Shown here one piece after another: positions 17,185 to 26,011 of a stretch of 64,000 bases of DNA. This DNA is from Mogibacterium diversum. Lineage in GTDB: Bacteria; Bacillota; Clostridia; Peptostreptococcales; Anaerovoracaceae. How positions within the stretch are numbered: position 1 is the first letter of the stretch; each line of letters begins with the position of its first letter. Both the position numbers and the translations under genes were made by a program. The notes under the pieces are model-generated. The model was given only the letters and a program-made list of their open reading frames with translations. It was not told the origin of the DNA and did no database searches. The DNA lies in the NCBI RefSeq assembly GCF_002998925.1, contig NZ_CP027228.1:868001-932000 (forward strand), written 5' to 3'.

Positions 17185-18063
17185 CTATTCCCAGTGACCT
17201 TCTGAAACAACCACGGTTTCAGTCCATGCAGGTACTTTTACAGTCTTAGTTCCCCAGACTGGATTGTAGTACACATGGTTCCCATCTCAAGGATTTGGTT
17301 TATGAGCTTGCCATGCTGAAAGATTTGGGAATGATCTTCCGCATTGACATACATAGCTAACAATATATCGTTTCTCTTTAGTAGTTTCTGGATGCGTTAT
17401 AGTCTTAGTAACTGCAGGTACCCAGTGTTTTTTCTTGCCACCATCGCTACTGCTCTGGCTAGTTGTGCTTGTACTCGATGAGCTGCTTTTTGTAGAACTA
17501 CTGCTAGATAAACTCTTTTGCTTAGACAGCTTTTCGCTAGTCTTATTTTCCTTTTCGATTAGATTTGTCGTCGCACTTGCGTCAAACGACATACCACTTT
17601 TCTCTGCAATCTTCTGACCTATTTCATTTGTTAACAGAGTAAGATCACTGTCACTCTTTACCTTATTGAACTTCTTCTCATATGACTTCAGGATTTTACG
17701 TGCTTCTTCAGCTTTGCTCCCATCCATTGCATCAATCTGCTTTTTCAGAAGCCTTTTAAAAGCCTTTATTTTATCCTCTCTAGTTGAGATAGACTTAATC
17801 TGAGACTTAAAATCTTTTAGCAGTTTTTTGATAGATTTGTCATCTTTAGCCTTATCAATTTCTTTCGAGAATTCCTTCTTAAGGTCTTTGACGATTGGCT
17901 GTTCCTCTACCATGTATGATTCTATCTTAATGCCCTTGACTGTTTCAAGCGCTTGTTTTCTTGTCTGTTCAGTACAGCCTGATAAAATCACTGATAGAGA
18001 AACAACTATTATTATCATCAAAGAAAGCTTTTTTAATATAAATAGCTTATTAATCTCTCTCAT
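17185..18063 (-). CDS. Lipoprotein, candidate selenoprotein with in-frame UGA (Sec259)
   Basis: A lipoprotein signal (lipobox ILSGC, Cys30) is followed by a helical, charged region (to about residue 170), a Ser-rich linker, and a C-terminal domain with VCQCGRSFPN. The frame reaches TGA at 17289-17287, then continues 33 codons (beginning DGNHVYYNPVWG, ending EGHWE) to TAG at 17187-17185, only 8 nt before the rhodanese ATG. The part before the TGA has HWVPAVTKTITHPE and the part after has KTVKVPAWTETVVV, two halves of the same small surface domain. If the TGA were a true stop there would be a 110-bp gap and a broken domain. Function unknown. Confidence 0.68.
17241..17289 (-). promoter_or_regulatory. 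Candidate Sec codon (UGA 17289-17287) and SECIS-like hairpin
   Basis: On the minus strand CAGTCT (17261-17256) pairs with AGACTG (17246-17241), leaving the 9-nt loop GGGGAACTA that begins 32 nt after UGA. The G-rich loop start and distance fit a bacterial SECIS, although the stem is only 6 bp. Confidence 0.5.
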
Positions 18064-18085
18064 ATTCCTTTCCAGTATCTTCCCT

Positions 18086-20029
18086 CTAATTCTCCTTACG
18101 TCTCTTAAGTAAGATAGATAGTACGGATATTGACGAAATTAATAGCACAGCATGTAGAGCGTAATTTCCTGGATCACCAGTCTTTACAACTCTACCTGCT
18201 CTTACCTTAGCAGTCTTGTCATATGTAACAGCGCTCCTACGAGCCGTAGAGTTAGAAACTCTCGGTGCGCTACTGTTTGAACTTGTATTATTTACAGCAC
18301 CATTGTTGCTACGCACTGCTGCAGGCTTAATTGTAAATGTAATCGAAGATGACTTTGTGTCGGCATCGAAGTATGCAGTAAGTGTGTGTCTACCAGCAGA
18401 TAGCCTGTCCACAAAACTCTTATTAAGCCTGATAACTGTACTTCCCTTAGTGACAGTGTAGTCAGAATCCTCGAGTCTTACGTTATCAACTTCCACTCCA
18501 CTGAAGTTTTCAAAGCTCTTGTCCACTGAGGAGGTAGACTTAAATACAGCCTTTACATCAACGTTATCACCCTTCTCAAATGATAATCCGTCACCTTCAG
18601 TTGCTACATACTGAACGCTGCTATCTGATACGTACTGAACCACTATCGGATATACGGACAGGGAATTCATATTGAACTTGATTTTATTACCAGTCTGAGT
18701 GAACGATAGTGGCTTTAGCTTGCCATCGCTGTCTATGTATGAAACCTTTCCCACGTTTTTACCAGGCTGAACTTCAGTTGTGTAATTAAAGAACTGACCT
18801 TCAGCAAGCATGAGACGTGAACGCTCAGTTCTAGCCATATTGATAGAGTGAATATCTATTACATCAAAATCTCCCTTTAGACCTTTTGCAACAGCCTTAT
18901 CGAGAAGCTTTTCATTCATAGTGTATCTTACGCTATCGTTATACTGTTCGAACCATCTTGGTAAAATTCTGCTGTTGAAGTTTAGTCCTTCTACTTTAGT
19001 CTTTCCACTTACGCTTGTTAGTGCATCAAGATACTTCTTCTCAATCTGACCATCTTTGTCAAAAAGCATGATAGTATCCTTGTTTGTGCAGCTGAGATGG
19101 TTATACGCAAGCTTGTCAGCACCACGCTCTGAGTGGTCTTTAACAGTTAGCGGATACGTATACATGCCGAGCTGCTCACTCTCAACACTTACTGTGTATA
19201 CATCGTCTTCCATGAGTTCAACTTCAACTGTGCTGTCCCTGATTGGAACTCTAATTGTCTCGAACGGGCTTGTCAGGACTAGGGTTGAATTAGTTTCCTC
19301 CCAGTCAAAACTATCGTCACTTGGTAGATAGTTTCTGCCAACTTTCTCCATATAGAAGAGCTGTAGATTAATCTTTACGCGATTTGCCTTTGTAGCATCC
19401 GTAATCGGTGTAGCCCTCTTCTCTAGAACGAATGAGGTGATTTTTTCATCTTGTCCTGGATGGCTCGTTGTAATTGGAGTTCTGTCATTATATACGACAC
19501 TTCCAGTTTCCTTGATAATTATGTATGCGTTATTTTTGAAATTATACTCTTTGTCCTGTGCAAAAATGATGTAATGATGATCCTTGATTAATTCAACATC
19601 TGGAAGCACACCATTAGATGAAGTAACTTCCTTTTCAAATCTCTGAAGTGTTGCATTCCAAACCTTGAACTTAATTGGTTTAGTTAGCGCTTTACCTGTT
19701 GCCTTGTCAATTACAGGCATGTTCCTAAGTGTTGCCTTCTCAGTCTTATATAGAAGTGCAAAATCCGACTCCTTATAAGGACCAGTCTTGGAAGGCTCTG
19801 CTGCACGGAATCCTGATCCGTGTCTTGGGTTAGCTGGCTGCGATACGCTACTTGTAGCCGGTGTAGCATCACTTTTTTCAGCTTTCGCTTCGGTTGAAAC
19901 ACTTGCAGTTTCTGTTTTTTCAGTAACTGCAGAATCGTCTGCAAAGGCAAACAATGGTGCTGTCGATAGTATCATCGATAGCGCTAGGACCTTTACTAGA
20001 CTTCTTGAGCTCTTGCTCTTGAACTTCAT
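18086..20029 (-). CDS. Secreted wall-anchored surface protein with KTGD-type sorting tail
   Basis: The 647-residue protein begins with a signal peptide (about residues 10-31, cleavage after FAFA). It ends with VVKTGDPGNY, a hydrophobic stretch and RRKEN, the layout of a sortase substrate, though the pentapeptide is VVKTG rather than LPxTG. The middle looks like beta-rich adhesin modules, with segments such as MPVIDKATGKAL and a final Ig-like part (HTLTAYFDADTKSSSITFTIKP). AAAAGGAGGAAC precedes the ATG. Ligand unknown. It lies upstream of the lipoprotein gene with 23 bp between them, so some co-transcription is possible. Confidence 0.75.
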   Translation of the reverse strand: MKFKSKSSRSLVKVLALSMILSTAPLFAFADDSAVTEKTETASVSTEAKAEKSDATPATSSVSQPANPRHGSGFRAAEPSKTGPYKESDFALLYKTEKATLRNMPVIDKATGKALTKPIKFKVWNATLQRFEKEVTSSNGVLPDVELIKDHHYIIFAQDKEYNFKNNAYIIIKETGSVVYNDRTPITTSHPGQDEKITSFVLEKRATPITDATKANRVKINLQLFYMEKVGRNYLPSDDSFDWEETNSTLVLTSPFETIRVPIRDSTVEVELMEDDVYTVSVESEQLGMYTYPLTVKDHSERGADKLAYNHLSCTNKDTIMLFDKDGQIEKKYLDALTSVSGKTKVEGLNFNSRILPRWFEQYNDSVRYTMNEKLLDKAVAKGLKGDFDVIDIHSINMARTERSRLMLAEGQFFNYTTEVQPGKNVGKVSYIDSDGKLKPLSFTQTGNKIKFNMNSLSVYPIVVQYVSDSSVQYVATEGDGLSFEKGDNVDVKAVFKSTSSVDKSFENFSGVEVDNVRLEDSDYTVTKGSTVIRLNKSFVDRLSAGRHTLTAYFDADTKSSSITFTIKPAAVRSNNGAVNNTSSNSSAPRVSNSTARRSAVTYDKTAKVRAGRVVKTGDPGNYALHAVLLISSISVLSILLKRRKEN

Positions 20030-20183
20030 AGTTCCTCCTTTTATATTTTATGTTTTGGGGAATAACATTCCTTATTATTCTAGCTAGTCTATCAAAATTC
20101 TAACAATTGCTTATATCTATACTTCTGCCATTTGTATAGATAATCCTTATAATGAATTATATGTAAATTTGTGCACTAAAAAT

Positions 20184-20213
20184 CCTGCAAGCATGAATTC
20201 CATCACTTGCAGG
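20184..20213 (-). terminator. Terminator after the LOG-family gene
   Basis: CCTGCAAG and CTTGCAGG form an 8-bp stem; on the minus strand it is followed by ATTTTTAG. Confidence 0.65.
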
Positions 20214-20250
20214 GTTCTCTCATAAGCAATATTATCTTCCCTTATTACTT

Positions 20251-20787
20251 TTAATTCTCGCCCAGCGCTGCCTTAATCTCATCCAGATTGCTCGCGAAGA
20301 CAACCTTGCTTAGGTCTTCAGCTGGCAGGAAGTCGGCAGCTACCATCTCCTCAAGCAGCTTTCTTAGAGGCTCATAAAAGCCTTCTATATTGTATAGAAT
20401 GCAAGGCTTCTCAGTTCTGTTCAGCCTTCTTAGGGAGATTATCTCTGAAATCTCTTCTAGTGTGCCAGGCCCCCCTGGGAGAGCGATAAATGCATCACCA
20501 AGGTTGATCATACGAGTCTTGCGCTCTGGCATAGACTTCACAATTTCCAGTGTATAGAGCCCCTCGTGTCCCTTCTCCTGGTCGAGCAGAAACTCTGGGA
20601 TGATACCGTAGACCTTGGCGCCGCCTTCTAGTACTGTATTTGCAACGGTTCCCATGAGTCCTACATTTCCGCCGCCGTATACAAGATTATGACCGCTCTC
20701 TACAATCCAGCTTCCGAGCTCAACTGCTCTATCCTTAAACACGGGCTTCTCACCGAATCGAGATCCGCAGTAAACTGTAATATTCAT
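20251..20787 (-). CDS. LOG-family protein (TIGR00730-type nucleotide phosphoribohydrolase)
   Basis: A 178-residue Rossmann-like protein with NLVYGGGNVGLMG and the signature ALPGGPGTLEEI (PGGxGTxxE). Members release bases from nucleoside 5-prime monophosphates; the cytokinin-type activity is known from plant and bacterial LOG enzymes, while the bacterial role here may be nucleotide clean-up. AAAGGAGAAGAAGGAT precedes the ATG. It is single, divergent from the TlpA gene across about 220 bp. Confidence 0.9.
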   Translation of the reverse strand: MNITVYCGSRFGEKPVFKDRAVELGSWIVESGHNLVYGGGNVGLMGTVANTVLEGGAKVYGIIPEFLLDQEKGHEGLYTLEIVKSMPERKTRMINLGDAFIALPGGPGTLEEISEIISLRRLNRTEKPCILYNIEGFYEPLRKLLEEMVAADFLPAEDLSKVVFASNLDEIKAALGEN

Positions 20788-21005
20788 ATCCTTCTTCTCC
20801 TTTTCCGTATCGTAACATTTTAGTATCGTTGACCTCTTCGGTCAATATATCGCTTTCATCAATATTTTTGATAGTGCACAATTTAAATTAAGATTTTTAT
20901 AATGATTAATTCCGTCACTTAGATGTTATACTAAACCCATATCGTAAGATTATAATACATTATGTTTCGTTTAATCACGATAAATAAGGAATATTGGGGA
21001 ATATT

Positions 21006-21584
21006 ATGAAGAGAAAACTACACATTAAAAGGTTTACACTGCTAGCGGCAGTTTTGCTAGCACTCGCAATAGCACTCACAGGCTGCGGTAAGGATAGTTC
21101 AAATTCAGAATCAAAAGGCAGTAACGGTCCAAAGGCTAGCCTTAAGAACTTCGAAACAACTACGCTTGACGGCGAAAAGTTCACTCAGGATAACCTGAAG
21201 GATTACGACCTCACCGTGGTTAACGTGTGGTCGACGACTTGTGGCTATTGCATCGATGAGATGCCTGCTCTTGAGAAGCTCAAGAATCAGCTTCCTTCCA
21301 ACGTACAGTTTGTATCTATTTGTCTCGACGGAGAAGCTTCACCAGATACAGCAAAGGAGATTCTCTCTAAGCAGGGATTAACGGCAAAGACGCTCGTTCC
21401 AAGCGATTCTTTGAACGAAGGACTTCTTCAGTACGTAAGCGGCACTCCTACCACCGTGTTCTTTGATAAGAACGGAAAGCAAATTGGCGATCCAAAGGTT
21501 GGAGCGTTCTCAACACATGATACTGATGCGATTACGGAGCTATACATGAATGAAGTAAATTCTCGTCTTAAGAAATTGTCATAG
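21006..21584 (+). CDS. TlpA/ResA-like thioredoxin-fold lipoprotein
   Basis: The protein has a lipoprotein signal (lipobox ALTGC, Cys27) and a thioredoxin domain with WSTTCGYCIDEMP; the CGYC pair is the redox centre, and the cis-proline loop is GTPTTVFFD. It would reduce or oxidise thiols outside the membrane. I start it at ATG 21006 (GGGGA upstream) rather than the TTG at 20994. It is the first gene of a three-gene unit with a CD1871A-type small protein and a polyferredoxin membrane protein, which may supply its electrons. Confidence 0.88.
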   Translation: MKRKLHIKRFTLLAAVLLALAIALTGCGKDSSNSESKGSNGPKASLKNFETTTLDGEKFTQDNLKDYDLTVVNVWSTTCGYCIDEMPALEKLKNQLPSNVQFVSICLDGEASPDTAKEILSKQGLTAKTLVPSDSLNEGLLQYVSGTPTTVFFDKNGKQIGDPKVGAFSTHDTDAITELYMNEVNSRLKKLS

Positions 21585-21607
21585 GCAGGGATTATCAGGA
21601 ATAGATT

Positions 21608-21754
21608 ATGTCTAAGAAGTATAAAAGGCTGATACCGGCTGCGCTCATCGTAGCTGGTATCGTTATGTTAATAATAGGTGTCAGTAGAGGTGAGATGATG
21701 ACGGTCTTCAGCAAGGCTGCCACCGTCTGTCTCGAGTGCATAGGCATCGGATAG
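21608..21754 (+). CDS. CD1871A-family CXXC-motif small membrane protein
   Basis: A 48-residue frame: a basic N-terminus, one membrane segment (AALIVAGIVMLIIGV) and a C-terminal CLEC pair. Size, membrane helix and terminal CxxC match the CD1871A family, which typically sits between a TlpA-like and a 4Fe-4S protein gene exactly as here. Its stop overlaps the GGAGG ribosome site of the next gene. The CXXC is probably a redox relay between the membrane protein and the thioredoxin; that is inference. The ribosome site upstream is weak (AGGCAGGGA about 15 nt away). Confidence 0.8.
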   Translation: MSKKYKRLIPAALIVAGIVMLIIGVSRGEMMTVFSKAATVCLECIGIG

Positions 21755-21762
21755 GAGGCGTC

Positions 21763-22647
21763 ATGAAGACTAATAGCCCAAGGCGTCATCTAGTGCAGCT
21801 CATAGCGACGTTCATGACAAATCCTCACGTCTCGAATTTCACCGACGGCACCATACACAAAGGAAAGAGTAAGAGTTTCTGCTCACCTGGCTTAAACTGT
21901 TATTCTTGCCCGGCAGCCGGCGCAGCGTGCCCTATCGGAGCACTGCAGTCGGTCGAAAACGGTAACAAATACCACATATCATACTACGTGATGGGATTTT
22001 TACTTATTACTGGAGCATTTCTCGGTAGGTTCGTCTGCGGATTTTTGTGCCCATTTGGATTCTTTCAGGACTTGCTATATAAGATCAGAGTGAAGAAGCG
22101 AAGGATACCTGTGAAGTTGGATAAAGCGCTCAGATATCTCAAATACGTTATACTTGCGGTATTCGTATTCGCACTTCCGATCGCAATATCGAATGAGTTT
22201 GGGATTGGAGAGCCGTTCTTCTGCAAGTACATCTGTCCTGCTGGCACTATCGAAGCCGGCATCCCGCTTCTCATTAAGAATGAATCCCTCCGAGCTATGA
22301 TGGGCATCTTGTTCGACTGGAAGATGATTCTCCTGATTATCACGGTCATACTTTCGACGATGATCTACAGACCTTTCTGTAAATACATATGCCCTCTAGG
22401 CGCGATATATTCGTTTTTTAACCGCTTTAGCGTGCTTCAGATGGAAGTGGATAGGGGTGCATGTATTAACTGCATGAAATGCGAAATCCACTGCGATATG
22501 CAGGTCAAGGTTCTGGATAACATCAACAGCGCTGAATGCATTCGCTGCGGTAAGTGCAGGAGCATATGCCCTACAAGCGCTATCAACTGGACGGTAGGCG
22601 GAAAAGTAATTCTAAAATCAAACGAAAATAGCAGGCAAAGAGCGTAG
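21763..22647 (+). CDS. 4Fe-4S membrane electron-transfer protein (NapH/CcoG-like)
   Basis: The 294-residue polytopic protein has CxxxCP motifs at membrane borders (CGFLCPFGFFQD, CKYICPAGTIEAG, CKYICPLGAIYSF) and a C-terminal two-cluster ferredoxin domain (CINCMKCEIHC, CIRCGKCRSICP). An extra Cys-rich N-terminal part reads FCSPGLNCYSCPAAGAACP. These features suit NapH-like quinol or ferredoxin-linked electron transfer across the membrane. I chose ATG 21763 with GGAGG 4 nt upstream. Context with TlpA and CD1871A suggests the system drives extracytoplasmic disulfide chemistry. Confidence 0.88.
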   Translation: MKTNSPRRHLVQLIATFMTNPHVSNFTDGTIHKGKSKSFCSPGLNCYSCPAAGAACPIGALQSVENGNKYHISYYVMGFLLITGAFLGRFVCGFLCPFGFFQDLLYKIRVKKRRIPVKLDKALRYLKYVILAVFVFALPIAISNEFGIGEPFFCKYICPAGTIEAGIPLLIKNESLRAMMGILFDWKMILLIITVILSTMIYRPFCKYICPLGAIYSFFNRFSVLQMEVDRGACINCMKCEIHCDMQVKVLDNINSAECIRCGKCRSICPTSAINWTVGGKVILKSNENSRQRA

Positions 22648-22663
22648 CTCTGCCTGCTATTTT
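22625..22663. terminator. Bidirectional terminator overlapping the 4Fe-4S gene stop
   Basis: AAAATAGCAGGCA (22625-22637) pairs with TGCCTGCTATTTT (22651-22663); an inner GAGC/GCTC extends the stem. The stop codon lies inside it. The MGMT gene converges on it. Confidence 0.85.
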
Positions 22664-22686
22664 ATTAGTTGTATCTTCTAGTATTC

Positions 22687-23205
22687 TCACCTGAGATTGT
22701 ACTTCTCGAAATCAACACCCTCATGGTGAAGCAGATAAACCTTCTTATCCATGCCTCCTGCGTAGCCCGTGAGTTTTCCGCCCTTCCCCACCACTCGGTG
22801 ACAAGGCACTATGATTGAAAACTCATTGCTACCGACCGCTCCGCCAACAGCCTGAGCTGACATGCGGTCTTTACCAATTCTCATAGCCACTTCATTCGCA
22901 ATTTCACCATAAGTGCTAAGCTCGCCATAAGGAATCTTGAGCATTATCTCTGATACGGTCTTTCTGAATTCTGACCCCTGCAGCTTTAGCTTCGGAGTAA
23001 AACTTGGAACATTTCCTGCAAAGTATTCGTCAAGCCAGCGCACTGCATCGCTTATATGTTTATTATCATGGAAATTCTCGATTGCTTCGATATCTAAAGA
23101 AGCCTCTGCTATCCGCGCTTCATCGAACCAGACACCGAGAAGGCTCTCTTTATTAGCGCAAAGCTTCATAACACCCATCGGTGAGTCGTAATAATACATG
23201 TACAT
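22687..23205 (-). CDS. ogt: Methylated-DNA--protein-cysteine S-methyltransferase
   Basis: The 172-residue protein contains IIVPCHRVVG, the PCHRV motif with the cysteine that accepts alkyl groups from O6-alkylguanine. The helix-turn-helix part (IPYGELSTYGEIANEV) is upstream and GYAGGMDKK downstream. The length fits the Ogt type without an Ada domain. AAAGGAGTGCTGCT precedes the ATG. It is followed upstream by the HNH gene with only 12 bp between, so both may be on one transcript. Confidence 0.92.
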   Translation of the reverse strand: MYMYYYDSPMGVMKLCANKESLLGVWFDEARIAEASLDIEAIENFHDNKHISDAVRWLDEYFAGNVPSFTPKLKLQGSEFRKTVSEIMLKIPYGELSTYGEIANEVAMRIGKDRMSAQAVGGAVGSNEFSIIVPCHRVVGKGGKLTGYAGGMDKKVYLLHHEGVDFEKYNLR

Positions 23206-23217
23206 AGCAGCACTCCT

Positions 23218-23913
23218 TTAATTATATGGATTTATCAGCTTTGGACTACTTCCGACATGGTCCCTAATAACTTTGACGTCCTCTGGCGAAAGCGGTATAT
23301 CGTAGCTCACAGCGATGACCAACCAAGTATAGCAGTAGTCATCAACGTTCGTCTCTGGCAGCCAATCGCTCGGTCCCTTATCTGACTTATCGCGATTTAC
23401 CGCCCCATCTACATCTACTCCAACACGCACATCTGTCGCGTACTGGTGCTTCTTAGAATGGCTCCATTTGGCGCCTCCATGCTTATTCACATAGTTAAGC
23501 GGAATGATATGGTCGAAATTGCTGTCATCAAGAGAGAGTTCATCGCCCGTATATGGGTCTGTATAATCGCCATCCTTGTAGTGCTTACTCGTCACAAAGG
23601 CGAACTTTCTCAGCGAATACTTTCTGCCTTTATACTCGATTTTCTTATATGGCTCTGTATAGGAGTTCCTATCATAATCAGCGTACTCATCTGGCGAGGC
23701 AACCTTCACTTCATCGAGTAGCTGCTCTACACTCTTTTCCTTTAGTGGCTTTACCTTGCTACCTGAGCTACCTGAGCCTCCTATATCTATTCCCATCTGA
23801 TTAAGGACGAAAACAGTCGCAACGATCACTAATGTCGCAACCATTTTCTCCATCTTCTTATTCACTCTACTATATCCCCTATATCCTTGCCCCGAGTATC
23901 TCTGTCTAGCCAT
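23218..23913 (-). CDS. Membrane-anchored or secreted HNH endonuclease family protein (DUF1524-like)
   Basis: A basic N-terminus and one hydrophobic helix (MVATLVIVATVFVLNQMGI) place the rest of the 231-residue protein outside the membrane. The nuclease core reads DDSNFDHIIPLNYVNKHGGAKW, with the DHIIPL beta-beta-alpha-metal motif, then KKHQYATDVRVGVDVDGAVNRDKSDKGPSDWLP, the HNH pattern of GmrSD/DUF1524-like and secreted competence or nutritional nucleases. The role in nutrient DNA use or competition is inferred. The ribosome site AGGAG is very close to the ATG. Confidence 0.78.
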   Translation of the reverse strand: MARQRYSGQGYRGYSRVNKKMEKMVATLVIVATVFVLNQMGIDIGGSGSSGSKVKPLKEKSVEQLLDEVKVASPDEYADYDRNSYTEPYKKIEYKGRKYSLRKFAFVTSKHYKDGDYTDPYTGDELSLDDSNFDHIIPLNYVNKHGGAKWSHSKKHQYATDVRVGVDVDGAVNRDKSDKGPSDWLPETNVDDYCYTWLVIAVSYDIPLSPEDVKVIRDHVGSSPKLINPYN

Positions 23914-24202
23914 ATCTCCTAAGCCCTTTTCATGTATCTATTATGATGTAAGACGCTGCTGCTCCCAGTGTTAACACTGTGCTGCTATCGATTGCAGTGC
24001 CGTTATCATGATCATTTAACTGCATAATCTTATTAACTTCTTTTTCTTAAATTCAATATGCTTATGATACCATAGACCGACAGGCATTGGACATTTTGCG
24101 GTTCATGAATTTGCCCAATAAACATTTGATTTATAACTATTACCTGATATAAAATATTAAAGATAAACTGAAAATTTACGATTTATGAAACGAGGAAATT
24201 AA

Positions 24203-25228
24203 ATGGGCGAAAGCAAACTAAAGTACGGACTAAGAGTGCTAAAGAACGCGAGCTTCAAGAAGTTCACGGACTGTGTCAACGAAGCACACAGAATATCCGG
24301 TAAGAGCAAGCTTGCATGCGCGATGGACATTGTGCACTGCATGAGAAAATTCGATGCTGGTTACTATGATTATGTAATCTTCCAGTTCTGGGACAAGACC
24401 GATGCAGAGAGAGACACTTATCTCACAAGATTCAGAAGCAAGAAGCTTGTATCTCAGATGAATGACCCTGCTTACGCACATTTCTTTGATAACAAGGATG
24501 AGTTCAATGAGAAATTCAAGGATTACATCGGTCGTGACTTCATCGAACTCGAGACTGCGACTAAGGACGAGGTAGAGGAGTATTTCAACAGAAAAGACAA
24601 GGTTTTCTGCAAGATGAAGGATCTCGAATGTGGCATAGGCTGCGAGAGACTGGTGACTTCTGACTTTGAGAATTTCGACGCATTCTATTCATATATCAAG
24701 GAAAAGGGATTTGGTACTCTCGAGGGTGTTATCGAGAACCATCCTGATCTCGACAAGGTATATTCCGGCAGTGCCAACACGATGCGTATGATCACGATTA
24801 TCGGTGATGACGGCAAGCCACATCTAATCTACGCAGTGCAGAAATTCGGTATCAACGGCAGAGTTGTAGATAACTACGGAGTTCATGGACCAGTTGACCT
24901 AGAGACTGGTGAATTCCTATTCCCTGCACACTCTGGTGATACGAAAGCTGAGGGGCTATACACTGAGCACCCTAATACACATGAGAAGCTAGTAGGCTTT
25001 AAGACACCTCTTTTCAAGGAGGCCAAGGAGATGATTCTAAAGGCAGCTATGGAGGTTCCACAGATCAGATACGTCGGCTGGGACGTCGCTGTTACTCCTA
25101 ATGGACCTGCTATCATCGAGGGCAACGTGTACTGCGCTCACGATTTCTGGCAGCTACCAGGGCAGACTCCTGGCAATATAGGCATCATGCCTACACTTAA
25201 GGAACTTGTGCCTAGCTACAAGTATTAA
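24203..25228 (+). CDS. Sugar-transfer-associated ATP-grasp protein
   Basis: A 341-residue protein of the ATPgrasp_ST type. The C-terminal half has the ATP-grasp pattern: SANTMRMITIIGDDGKPHLIYAV, GVHGPVDLETGEFLFPA and VGWDVAVTPNGPAIIEGN, with Asp and Glu/Asn metal ligands. These proteins are found near polysaccharide and teichoic acid loci and are thought to ligate a carboxylate to an amine. No glycosyltransferase is adjacent here, so substrate is unknown. CGAGGAAATTAA precedes the ATG. Confidence 0.85.
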   Translation: MGESKLKYGLRVLKNASFKKFTDCVNEAHRISGKSKLACAMDIVHCMRKFDAGYYDYVIFQFWDKTDAERDTYLTRFRSKKLVSQMNDPAYAHFFDNKDEFNEKFKDYIGRDFIELETATKDEVEEYFNRKDKVFCKMKDLECGIGCERLVTSDFENFDAFYSYIKEKGFGTLEGVIENHPDLDKVYSGSANTMRMITIIGDDGKPHLIYAVQKFGINGRVVDNYGVHGPVDLETGEFLFPAHSGDTKAEGLYTEHPNTHEKLVGFKTPLFKEAKEMILKAAMEVPQIRYVGWDVAVTPNGPAIIEGNVYCAHDFWQLPGQTPGNIGIMPTLKELVPSYKY

Positions 25229-25242
25229 TAATATGAAACAGC

Positions 25243-25276
25243 ACAGGGGCTGGTCTCAAATGAGACCAGCCCCTGT
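25243..25276. terminator. Strong bidirectional terminator
   Basis: ACAGGGGCTGGTCTCA and TGAGACCAGCCCCTGT form a perfect 16-bp stem with an AA loop. It serves the ATP-grasp gene and the converging FMN-protein operon. Confidence 0.92.
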
Positions 25277-25318
25277 TTGCTACTTTATTTTATGTATAGA
25301 CTATGAAAGCTATCGTAT

Positions 25319-26011
25319 TTATGCTGTAGCCGCCTTGAGCTTTCTGCTCTTTAGCGCTGCCTTTCTGAGCCTTAGTACTACGTAACTTCCGTATATCAAT
25401 GTATAAACGACTATTCCGGTTATATGAGACTTCACATCTGCCGAGTACAGCACCATTATATGTACATAGATTCCGATGAAGAACGGATATGCCATGCGCT
25501 GAATCTTTTTCCAAGTCTTACCACTCATCTTGCGGCGAACCGACTTAAACGAGGTGATGAAGAGAGGAATAAGCATAGCTAGCAGGCACAGAGTGATTGA
25601 CGATGCTATGAGCTCTCTAGTAGGCATAGCTTTTGGATTTGTAAAAAGCATCGGGAAGTACTTAACTCCGAACACCACGTTGTGGCTTAAAGTCAGCAAG
25701 CTTCCTATGATGGATATCTCTCCACGCACGCTCATCAGCTTACGGGATAGTTTGTTGTGCTTAGTGATGACACCTAGATACATTACCACCATAAAGGTAG
25801 CTGTCGTAAAGATGCCTCTACTGAACATGTTCATAAAGTATACGTTGAACCACTCTGGGAATTTTTGGTCATAGCCGAGGTTGAAGTACATAACAACTGC
25901 TCCGCACCACACGTATATGCCCAGATAAAAAGCCCCTGGGTGCTTCTTAATTGCATCTGCTGTCAGAATATAGAATATGACAGTCACTGCGATTCCAAAT
26001 ATTAAGTTCAC
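25319..26011 (-). CDS. Ferric reductase-like transmembrane protein (MsrQ/YedZ-like)
   Basis: The 230-residue protein has six or more hydrophobic helices. It carries histidines in LLTLSHNVVFG and FFIGIYVHIMVLY that could bind heme, as in the ferric-reductase-like domain. It begins with GTG that overlaps the TGA of the FMN-binding protein gene (GTGA), so they are translationally coupled. Together they suggest electron transfer from the membrane to extracytoplasmic flavins, as in known flavin-based extracellular electron transfer; this pairing is inference. No nucleotide-binding domain is present. Confidence 0.8.
   Translation of the reverse strand: MNLIFGIAVTVIFYILTADAIKKHPGAFYLGIYVWCGAVVMYFNLGYDQKFPEWFNVYFMNMFSRGIFTTATFMVVMYLGVITKHNKLSRKLMSVRGEISIIGSLLTLSHNVVFGVKYFPMLFTNPKAMPTRELIASSITLCLLAMLIPLFITSFKSVRRKMSGKTWKKIQRMAYPFFIGIYVHIMVLYSADVKSHITGIVVYTLIYGSYVVLRLRKAALKSRKLKAATA

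Noticed and set aside
26008..26010. TGA stop of the FMN protein as another Sec codon
   Set aside because: It overlaps the GTG start of the next gene (GTGA), the ordinary coupled arrangement.
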